A stretch of 6,786 nucleotides of DNA, taken from the NCBI GenBank assembly GCA_012800135.1, contig JAAZJV010000030.1, positions 1-6,786 on the forward strand. The letters are read 5' to 3'. Below are positions 1 to 5,781 of the stretch, in pieces. Both the position numbers and the translations under genes were made by a program. Below the pieces are notes generated by a model. The model searched no databases. It was not told where the DNA came from and saw only the letters and a program-made list of their open reading frames with translations. Position 1 is the stretch's first letter. Every line of letters starts with the position of its first letter. Source of the DNA: Clostridiaceae bacterium. Its GTDB lineage: Bacteria; Bacillota; Clostridia; Saccharofermentanales; DTU023.

Positions 1-233
1 AACTCCTGTAAATTCAAAGAGGATCTGTGTTACCACAGCAACACTAGATCCTCATAATGATTGATTTATGGTTGTCTGCCATCTCGCAGGTCTTTGCACC
101 CTGCAACTCTGTCAGGTTTTATCGTTGCCTGCCAACTCGAGCACCCTTGCGTTTCACATCGTTTTCAGATTATGATGTCAATCACACTTGTACAGCTCCT
201 CTTCGTTTCGATTATTTGTAAATCAGGTCATGT
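1..233. other. Gene-free left flank with one strong hairpin
   Basis: No convincing gene is seen in this stretch. The longest ATG-started frame, on the plus strand at 68-175, gives 35 residues, has no ribosome binding site and shows no recognisable motif. The stretch is the downstream flank of the surface protein gene, and its only clear structure is the inverted repeat at 19-53. A plus-strand gene could end just outside the left edge, because frames open at base 1 run for about 18-20 codons, but that is too short to judge. Confidence 0.6.
19..53 (-). terminator. Inverted repeat, possible terminator
   Basis: GAGGATCT at 19-26 pairs exactly with AGATCCTC at 46-53. An inner GTGT/ACAC pair (27-30 with 41-44) extends the stem past one bulged base at 45, leaving a loop of about 10 bases. 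Read on the minus strand, the hairpin is followed by TTTGAATTT, a broken T tract. It lies about 180 bases past the stop of the surface protein gene and could end that transcript. It could equally serve a plus-strand gene outside the window, or be a structured repeat of another kind. Confidence 0.45.
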
Positions 234-1358
234 CTAATCTCTCTGTTGTAACATTCTCTTCTTGCGCAGCACTAAAAGTAATACAGATAAAAACAGCAGC
301 GCCAGCCATGGATATTGTCCGTTGCTTTCTCCTGTTGCCGGCATGTTATTGCCCGGTTTAGCTGTCGGTTTTGTTTTCTGAGAAGCCGGTGCTTTGATTT
401 CTATATTGCCATAAGCAGAACCTGATACAGAAGCAATTTCCACCAGGTGCGTACCCGCAGACAAACTCTCAAGGAATGGAGGTTTGAAGGTGACAATCGT
501 TGAGCCTTCTTCCACATCATAGTTGGCTTCATCCACTATTTCCTCATCTACCTTGACATAAAGGAAATCTGCAAAATCGGCATTTGAAGTGAAGCTGGCA
601 GGCTCGTTCGAACCCTTAGTCCATGCCGGTGGCTGTTGAGTCATTTTGACTCCGGAAAAGTCGTCCGGATCGGTCCCGGTTGGCTCGGTCCCGGTCGGAT
701 CGCTCCCGGTTGGAGATGTGGGCGCGGACGTGGGCGTCGCAGCCTCTGTAATTTGGATGGTAAAGTAAGCGTATGCAGACGTATAGTTGTTAGACGCTTC
801 AACGTTGACTTGATAGGTTCCGCTCACTGTGGGGGTACCTTTTAACGTGGCGGTTCCCTTATATTCATGAAGTTCTAACCACGGCGGCAGATCGCCTACA
901 GGATCCCAGTAGTTAGGCGAACCTGTCGTCTCCAAGTCCACAGCATAAGGGACGCCGACCTGTCCGTCCGGCAGACTTTGCGTGGTAATGATGATCGGCT
1001 CAAATACAGTGATCTGCACGTCTTGCTCGAAATTGCCCTGGCGTCCTTCATCATAGAGCCTGACTTTCACGGTCGCTATGCCGGGCGAAGTGGCAAGAAA
1101 CATGCCACCAGGCGTCACTGTTGCATTGGTGGTTCCCGGATCAGCAATCGTGTACTGCTCATCCCACCAGTTTGCACCTTCCGGCTCCGCCGTCCACACA
1201 TACAGCCTCACTTCTGCACAAGCCGCGGCTCTAATCGGATCGACGGCGATCGACTGGATCGGTGGCGGAAGCATCCCCGTATCAGCCAGCACCGTCGTTG
1301 GAAATAGTGTAAGTAACATACAAAGCACAAGAAGTGCTGAAATTATTTTCCTTTTCAT
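234..1358 (-). CDS. Secreted multidomain surface protein with sortase-like anchor
   Basis: This predicted cell-surface protein of 374 residues has no recognised enzyme domain. From the N-terminus it shows a signal peptide (basic KRK, then a hydrophobic core to about residue 25, ending VLA), a BIG2-like beta domain (about 32-120), and a putative Ig domain (about 122-205, ending in the typical KGTPTVSGTYQVNVEA pattern). A Thr/Pro/Gly linker (about 207-233) containing a PTG(S/T)(D/E) repeat follows. Next comes a domain resembling clostridial X2 modules (about 236-323, with GSTIVTFKPPFLESLSAGTH). The C-terminus has MPATG (339-343), a hydrophobic stretch and RKKR, the layout of sortase substrates, but with Met where Leu is usual. 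The ATG at 1356-1358 was chosen because AAGGAG lies 9 bases upstream; an in-frame GTG at 1362-1364 is only 3 bases from that site. A role in adhesion or carbohydrate binding is inferred from the domain types; the ligand is unknown. Confidence 0.85.
   Translation of the reverse strand: MKRKIISALLVLCMLLTLFPTTVLADTGMLPPPIQSIAVDPIRAAACAEVRLYVWTAEPEGANWWDEQYTIADPGTTNATVTPGGMFLATSPGIATVKVRLYDEGRQGNFEQDVQITVFEPIIITTQSLPDGQVGVPYAVDLETTGSPNYWDPVGDLPPWLELHEYKGTATLKGTPTVSGTYQVNVEASNNYTSAYAYFTIQITEAATPTSAPTSPTGSDPTGTEPTGTDPDDFSGVKMTQQPPAWTKGSNEPASFTSNADFADFLYVKVDEEIVDEANYDVEEGSTIVTFKPPFLESLSAGTHLVEIASVSGSAYGNIEIKAPASQKTKPTAKPGNNMPATGESNGQYPWLALLFLSVLLLVLRKKRMLQQRD
670..714 (-). repeat. Three tandem 15-bp units encoding a PTG linker
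   Basis: Three adjoining 15-base units (670-684, 685-699, 700-714) differ at only a few positions around a shared TCGGTCCCGGTYGG core. On the coding strand they give the pentapeptide series PTGSD, PTGTE, PTGTD within the surface protein's linker. The unit length is a multiple of three, so copy-number change would lengthen or shorten the linker without a frameshift. Confidence 0.85.
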
Positions 1359-1380
1359 TTCCACGATCTCCTTAGAAACA

Positions 1381-1397
1381 GCTATCAGCTTCTGATA
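1381..1397. promoter_or_regulatory. Inverted CTGATA pair, candidate operator
   Basis: GCTATCAG at 1381-1388 and CTGATA at 1392-1397 form a 6-3-6 palindrome (TATCAG-CTT-CTGATA). It lies immediately downstream of the putative -10 box of the surface protein gene, near the expected transcription start, where a bound repressor would block initiation. The same box recurs as two direct copies at 1454-1461 and 1468-1475. The function is inferred from symmetry, recurrence and position. Confidence 0.5.
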
Positions 1398-1399
1398 TT

Positions 1400-1427
1400 A
1401 TTATAATATAATATTGTCCTTTTGTAA
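1400..1427 (-). promoter_or_regulatory. Putative promoter of the surface protein gene
   Basis: On the minus strand, TTACAA (1422-1427) is followed after 16 bases by a perfect TATAAT (1400-1405). The -10 box lies about 40 bases upstream of the chosen start codon. The surroundings are very AT-rich, so the exact -35 box is less certain than the -10 box. CTGATA boxes flank this promoter on both sides. Confidence 0.55.
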
Positions 1428-1451
1428 TTGGATTATTTCATGATTATAGTC

Positions 1452-1475
1452 AACTGATAGCGGTAAACTGATAGC
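1452..1475. repeat. Direct repeat of AACTGATAGC upstream of promoter
   Basis: AACTGATAGC occurs exactly twice, at 1452-1461 and 1466-1475, with a 14-base period. Its core CTGATAGC is the reverse complement of the GCTATCAG found at 1381-1388 on the other side of the promoter. The pair lies about 25-50 bases upstream of the putative -35 box of the surface protein gene, a position suited to an activator or to an upstream operator for looping. Confidence 0.6.
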
Positions 1476-1562
1476 CAAATCATTTCTGCAAATGGTTTTG
1501 TCATCTATTGGAGAACAATTTCATTCGAAATGTGTTTAACGCGCAGCAGGCACGTTTGCCGA

Positions 1563-1590
1563 AATACTCAAGATGCCATTCTTGAGTATT
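1563..1590 (-). terminator. Hairpin after the diguanylate cyclase gene
   Basis: An 11-bp perfect stem (1563-1573 with 1580-1590, core ATACTCAAGA/TCTTGAGTAT) encloses a 6-base loop. It begins 19 bases past the stop codon of the diguanylate cyclase gene. On the minus strand it is followed only by TTTCGG, a poor T tract, so intrinsic termination may be weak, or the hairpin may mainly stabilise the transcript end. Its position between two same-strand genes, the second with its own promoter, favours a terminator role. Confidence 0.5.
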
Positions 1591-1609
1591 ATTCTATCAT
1601 CATCTTTCA

Positions 1610-2770
1610 TCAATATTGCCTTCTATCGGGAATTATTCCTTCTCTAATCCTTCTCTTCTTGTCTCCATACATAGAAGCATCGATCTTCTTTAAAAAATCA
1701 TCTGTTGACTCATGCTGACTTTCGTATGTACTATAACCAATTGAAAAATTGATCTTATAAGGTTTCTCTTCCGATTTATTGAACAATGCAGCTTGCGTTA
1801 ATATGATGTTAATCATATCCATAATTTCTTTCTGAGATTTGATATACATCAATATGATAAATTCATCTCCCCCATAACGACATACTGTGCCTTTATCACC
1901 AACAGCTGTATGCAATATCTTCCCTGCTTCAGAAATAGCATCATCTCCTACAGTATGTCCGAACCTATCATTTATGCTCTTTAAGCCGTCTATGTCTAAC
2001 ATAATTCCGGCAGGTATACCGGCAGCATCTCCTTTTTTACTACTCATTAACAGTATGTTATTTAAGTACTGTCTGTTAAATAATCCCGACAGCGCATCAA
2101 CATAAGCTGATTCATTTTGAAGATTGATGAATAAAGACATCATTCCTATAGACACGCCCAGCCATACGAGAGAGAATCCATAAAAGAAGAACTGCAACAG
2201 ACTTCCAATCATAATAGGAATCATAAACTGAATAGCAGGCAGAGACAGATATTTATTTACCTTTTTACGATACGAATAAATCAAAATAACCCCATATGCT
2301 AGATATAAATAAGTGACAGCATACGGAATGATATATAAATCTGTTCTTTGATAAATATTGAATTCATCAACCATAAAAAATACGGGAGTCGCTAAGTTAA
2401 TTAAGCAGCCGATTATAATCAGTACAGCAGGTATAGCTACAAAAAAGTATATTCGCTTGATTCTTTTTATATCTGCAAACAATTTATAGTCCGCATACAC
2501 TGTCCAAGAATACGCAAATATAATGTTATTAACAAATAAAATGGCATTTAAAACGATCAGCAACGTATGAAAACCATATACTATTTTACCATCCATGAAA
2601 AAAACAACCGTTTCAATAATGCATTGCAGAATATTTAAAATAACCATCAGAAAATAAAGTTTTTCGTCGAGAAATCCGTGTCGTATTGGTCTTTTTGAAC
2701 TCGATAAAATAATTGATAACAACAATACTGCTGTTCCATTTGCAATACATATCGCCGGATAATTAAACAT
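1610..2770 (-). CDS. Membrane diguanylate cyclase, 7TM sensor plus GGDEF
   Basis: Predicted to make cyclic di-GMP from two GTP. In its 386 residues, about seven hydrophobic helices (roughly 3-23, 40-61, 66-92, 108-131, 145-168, 180-198, 199-217) form an N-terminal membrane sensor of unknown ligand, followed directly by a GGDEF domain (about 225-380). The GGDEF domain begins DALSGLFNRQYL, carries metal-binding LDIDGLKSINDRFGH (first Asp at about 259), and has an intact GGDEF at 300-304 in CRYGGDEFIIL. The RxxD inhibition site expected just upstream is absent; those positions read GDKG. No EAL or receiver domain is present. The ATG at 2768-2770 lies 10 bases from GAGGGAG; an in-frame TTG at 2774-2776 is 4 bases from it and cannot be excluded. 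The gene is strikingly AT-rich compared with the operon to its right, and it stands alone between a putative promoter and a hairpin. Confidence 0.93.
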   Translation of the reverse strand: MFNYPAICIANGTAVLLLSIILSSSKRPIRHGFLDEKLYFLMVILNILQCIIETVVFFMDGKIVYGFHTLLIVLNAILFVNNIIFAYSWTVYADYKLFADIKRIKRIYFFVAIPAVLIIIGCLINLATPVFFMVDEFNIYQRTDLYIIPYAVTYLYLAYGVILIYSYRKKVNKYLSLPAIQFMIPIMIGSLLQFFFYGFSLVWLGVSIGMMSLFINLQNESAYVDALSGLFNRQYLNNILLMSSKKGDAAGIPAGIMLDIDGLKSINDRFGHTVGDDAISEAGKILHTAVGDKGTVCRYGGDEFIILMYIKSQKEIMDMINIILTQAALFNKSEEKPYKINFSIGYSTYESQHESTDDFLKKIDASMYGDKKRRIREGIIPDRRQY

Positions 2771-2847
2771 TTTCAAAATACTCCCTCTGCGCCATATGAA
2801 ACCGCATTATTACTCGATTTACCGTATTTTTCAGATTAAATGCAGTC

Positions 2848-2876
2848 ATATTATTTGGGAAAAATCATTCTGTAAA
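2848..2876 (-). promoter_or_regulatory. Putative promoter of the diguanylate cyclase gene
   Basis: On the minus strand, TTTACA (2871-2876, five of six matches to TTGACA) is followed after 17 bases by TAATAT (2848-2853, four of six matches to TATAAT). This leaves a leader of about 75 bases before the start codon. No riboswitch-like structure was recognised in the leader. Confidence 0.45.
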
Positions 2877-2939
2877 TAATTATGAACTATTATCACAACA
2901 TTAACACTCACGGCGTCACCGCCCCCTATCACATCACAA

Positions 2940-4217
2940 TCAATCGCGACGATTCTTTCGTTCATAACGGTAGGAGAAAAACCATCCTGCAAGGAAGACG
3001 AGCATCAGTACAAAGAGAGCTCCCAGCACAACAACGATTTTCTGTACAGCGCTCCACTCGGAGAGAAGCTGCTGTCCATCCTGTGACGGCGCAAGGATCC
3101 ACGTTCCCTCGTTCGATGCTCCGGTCTCGACAATTGCTTTCGTCTCTTCCGGGACAGTGGATGTCTGTTCCGTCTCCTCAGGTGTCGGCTCATCAAGACG
3201 CGTCGTCAGCGGGTCAATCTCGGGTACGCCGATGCGAGTTGCCGCCTCTTCCAACAAAGCGCGTACAGGCAATGCGCGCCCAAAAGAGGTGTCGGCAATC
3301 ATCGGCTTCAAACCCAAGGCAACGGCGATCAAAACACGGTCATTATGCGTCGCCCCGCTTGCGACGAGACAGTAACCTGCACCAAGCGTTGATCCCGTTT
3401 TGCCGGCGGTATACTCTTTGAAATATCGGGATGAGAGACCCTTCGCGCCGTAATAAATCAATCCGTTCGTCGTATTGAGCGGCGCCCACATCACCGAGCT
3501 GTGCGCATCGGTGGGCGGCATCATGTAAAGGCTGATGCTTGATATACGATTAAACAGCGGATACTTCATGATTTCACGCATAATAACGGTAAGGTCTGAC
3601 GCTGTGGAATAATGCCCTTCATCATCAAATCCGGCCGGATTCGTAAAATGCGTATTATGTGCGCCCAGCTCACCTAGACGCTTATTTACGCGTTCCATAA
3701 AACGCCTTCTCGATTCCAGCGGATCATTGAGTTTGTCAGGATCGATTGCACCAAATGCACCGCCGTAATTTTCGGCGATCACGTTGGCCATATCGTTCGC
3801 AGAACGGACAAGCATCGCCGCCAGACAATCCACCGTGCGAATATGTTCACCGGCGATCAACGGCAAGCAAACGGCTCCGGAGCATGGAAACTTCATCGAT
3901 TCATTTGACACTTCGAGGAGCCTGTCAGGATCAAAAGCCGGATCCTCAAGAAGAAGAAGCGCCGTCATCAGTTTCGTCGTACTCGCGACCGGTAACCGGT
4001 TTTCAGGATTCTTAGATAAGATCGTCTCGCCTGTATCAGCGTCGATGACAATGTAGGAATTAACTTGTATTTCATCAAAAGACGGCCATCCATATGCGTC
4101 GAGCGCACGCACTTCCATAGGAGCCGTAAAAAGACCAATCAAAGAAACAAGCAAAAGACAAAAGAGAAGCCGTTGAATCATACACCTATTCAGAACGCGT
4201 CTATCCGAACTGTTCAT
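2940..4217 (-). CDS. D-alanyl-D-alanine carboxypeptidase (S11 family), membrane-anchored
   Basis: A low-molecular-weight penicillin-binding protein predicted to remove the terminal D-Ala from peptidoglycan stem peptides outside the cell. In its 425 residues a signal peptide (about 13-38) precedes the S11 catalytic domain, with all three active-site motifs: STTK at 79-82 (nucleophile S79, general base K82), SAN at 139-141 and KTG at 273-275. The FTNPAGFDDEGHYSTASDL segment (191-209) is also typical of the family. The beta-rich C-terminal domain common in PBP5-type enzymes is not visible. Instead, a Thr/Glu/Pro-rich linker (about 340-375) leads to a membrane helix (about 393-414) and a basic tail. 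The start at 4215-4217 is supported by GGAAGG 8 bases upstream and overlaps the preceding gene by 17 bases; the alternative Met13 has a badly spaced site. It is last in the operon, and no clear intrinsic terminator follows. Confidence 0.94.
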   Translation of the reverse strand: MNSSDRRVLNRCMIQRLLFCLLLVSLIGLFTAPMEVRALDAYGWPSFDEIQVNSYIVIDADTGETILSKNPENRLPVASTTKLMTALLLLEDPAFDPDRLLEVSNESMKFPCSGAVCLPLIAGEHIRTVDCLAAMLVRSANDMANVIAENYGGAFGAIDPDKLNDPLESRRRFMERVNKRLGELGAHNTHFTNPAGFDDEGHYSTASDLTVIMREIMKYPLFNRISSISLYMMPPTDAHSSVMWAPLNTTNGLIYYGAKGLSSRYFKEYTAGKTGSTLGAGYCLVASGATHNDRVLIAVALGLKPMIADTSFGRALPVRALLEEAATRIGVPEIDPLTTRLDEPTPEETEQTSTVPEETKAIVETGASNEGTWILAPSQDGQQLLSEWSAVQKIVVVLGALFVLMLVFLAGWFFSYRYERKNRRD

Positions 4218-5769
4218 GTTTTATACCTTCCCTTCCCGTCATAGCAGATAAGCCGTGGTTCTCTCTATAGGTTAAGGCGAGCACTTCTTCCGCGAGGGTG
4301 TATTTCATGGATATCGCTTTGCAGCTATCATTATACGTAAAAGATGTCTGAAGGAGCGGCCACAATGGAATATCTGTCTCTTCTGCCAGACGACGCACAT
4401 TCTGCTCACGATCTTTTCTGACATTTTTTCGTCCGAAAAGGGCTCGCGCGGCAAATACATCGTCGAGCAAAGGTGATCGCGCCATTATGACACATGTATC
4501 TCGATCTGCAACACGTCCGGTATCACTTTCCCAGCAGGAGATAGCCTCTGCCGTACCTCTGTCAACTAAATGATCTGTCCGGTCGTAGATGGAAATCATA
4601 ACACCTTGGGCTCGATTAGACGTGCAAGACGCCACAACCATCTGTTGGCTAAGCATCTTTTTTTCATCATTTGAAAGAGAAAATGTACCGCCTGATCGAT
4701 ACGTTTCGACACATGTTGACAATCTATCTGTGTCACGGGACAAAATTTCAAAAAGAATACGTTCTAAATTAACAGGAATTGTTACATCGACATCGTTATC
4801 ATCGTCGGCTTCTCTTTCATCTGAGGAGGAACACAATCCTCTTTTTAGAAGATCGGATAAGACACCGGACGTACCTTCGCCGGTGTAAACCGTTCCAACA
4901 GGCAACCCGAGGCCAGCAGCATACGCGATACCGGAAAGCAACGCCAGATGCCCTTCAGGTATAACAAAATCAATCCTTTGATCTTTTGTCAGATCGCCGG
5001 ATGGCGCACCACTCGAGCCGGTGCGGCTTTGCACAATTAAAGCGATCGACGCCGCGGCCAAGGCTCCAAACGTCAAGACCGTCAATAGATACCCAGGCGT
5101 AATGAACAACGGGCGGTACACCGTGCGTTCCATTTCTTCGTTAAAGGCGGCATCGCCCGCCAAATCACGAATCATAGCTGCCGCGCTGTCATAAGACGAT
5201 CGGAAAGTCAAAAAGAAATCCTGCTCGGAAAGAGCTGCGTTGATCTCATCCTTTCTGCTGCAATTTTCAGGAATGAAAAGAAGCATCCGTCCTTCCGAAG
5301 CATCGGAACGGCGGAATGCCATCGCGGTCGCTTCATCTCCTTCTGAAAGCAACAAAATCAACGGCTTCCTGCGGTCATTCTTCCTTTCAAACGACAGCAA
5401 TGTTTGTGTTATCGCCGCGGAAAAATCATATACTGATGCCGTCGGCAACGCATCCGACATAAAAAAATATAGATGCGGCAAGTAGCGATTGACGGGTCGC
5501 GTCGGCAATTCAAAAGAATGATCGTCTCCTCTCAATTGCCGTACTGCCTGATCGACGATAACCTCCCATTCTGAAAGTGACCAATCCGGTAAAAAGCGCT
5601 GATAAAACAATGCCAGAACCTGCTGCCAATCGGATGTCGTAAGATCCTCATCCGTCAGCGGTTCAGGAGGTGTCGACGGAATATAAAGGCCGCCTCTTTC
5701 CGACAAACCGCGAAAGACCGCTTTTCTCCCGGATACAGGATTTCCGCCGCGTGTGCACCAATATTCCAT
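4201..5769 (-). CDS. Threonine synthase-like protein lacking the PLP lysine (putative pseudoenzyme)
   Basis: The 522 residues follow threonine synthase (ThrC) from end to end. Residues 1-35 hold the N-terminal signature (MEYWCTRGGNP...GLSERGGLYIP). PTASVYDFSAA (109-119) aligns with the family's PTLAFKDF, so the PLP-binding Lys is Tyr114. SEGDEA (142-147) stands for TSGDTG, and PEGHLALLSG (from 271) for PTGNFGD.LAG. VNLERILFE (333-341) matches SNFERLLF, and DRGTAEA (403-409) matches DPHTAVA. The fold is therefore probably kept while PLP chemistry is probably lost; a non-catalytic or regulatory role is inference. A hydrophobic stretch (about 221-247) corresponds to a buried ThrC helix but is membrane-like here. 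An acidic segment (316-328) replaces part of the SPSMDI region. The ATG at 5767-5769 is chosen over the in-frame GTG at 5784 because AGGAG lies 7 bases upstream and ThrC proteins begin at this point. Threonine-biosynthetic activity is unlikely. Confidence 0.82.
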   Translation of the reverse strand: MEYWCTRGGNPVSGRKAVFRGLSERGGLYIPSTPPEPLTDEDLTTSDWQQVLALFYQRFLPDWSLSEWEVIVDQAVRQLRGDDHSFELPTRPVNRYLPHLYFFMSDALPTASVYDFSAAITQTLLSFERKNDRRKPLILLLSEGDEATAMAFRRSDASEGRMLLFIPENCSRKDEINAALSEQDFFLTFRSSYDSAAAMIRDLAGDAAFNEEMERTVYRPLFITPGYLLTVLTFGALAAASIALIVQSRTGSSGAPSGDLTKDQRIDFVIPEGHLALLSGIAYAAGLGLPVGTVYTGEGTSGVLSDLLKRGLCSSSDEREADDDNDVDVTIPVNLERILFEILSRDTDRLSTCVETYRSGGTFSLSNDEKKMLSQQMVVASCTSNRAQGVMISIYDRTDHLVDRGTAEAISCWESDTGRVADRDTCVIMARSPLLDDVFAARALFGRKNVRKDREQNVRRLAEETDIPLWPLLQTSFTYNDSCKAISMKYTLAEEVLALTYRENHGLSAMTGREGIKHEQFG

Positions 5770-5776
5770 GCGCGCT

Positions 5777-5781
5777 CTCCT
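5777..5781 (-). promoter_or_regulatory. Ribosome binding site deciding the ThrC-like start
   Basis: AGGAG lies 7 bases from the ATG at 5767-5769 and overlaps the last base of the preceding gene's TGA stop. The upstream in-frame GTG (5782-5784), which would overlap that stop as GTGA, has no comparable site before it, so the ATG start is preferred. Confidence 0.75.

Noticed and set aside
68..175. Small plus-strand frame of 35 codons in the left flank
   Set aside because: No ribosome binding site and no recognisable motif; chance is a sufficient explanation.
193..206. Minus-strand GAGCTGTACAAG resembling the end of a fluorescent-protein gene
   Set aside because: The match is only about 12-15 bases, the frame is closed by a nearby upstream stop, and it encodes nothing else of that family. 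Coincidence.
2771..2847. Riboswitch in the leader of the diguanylate cyclase gene
   Set aside because: The leader is AT-rich and short, and I see no conserved aptamer elements or paired arms of useful length.
2908..2926. GGCG/CGCC hairpin just after the carboxypeptidase stop as a terminator
   Set aside because: The stem is only 4 bp and no T tract follows on the minus strand.
2882..3421. Long plus-strand open frame of 179 codons opposite the carboxypeptidase gene
   Set aside because: It lies antisense to a gene with clear S11 motifs, and its Arg/Ser/Gln-rich translation has no domain. A shadow frame.
4179..4181. Alternative carboxypeptidase start at Met13
   Set aside because: AGGTG lies only 1 base from this ATG, while the upstream ATG at 4215-4217 has GGAAGG at 8 bases and fits the overlapping operon layout.
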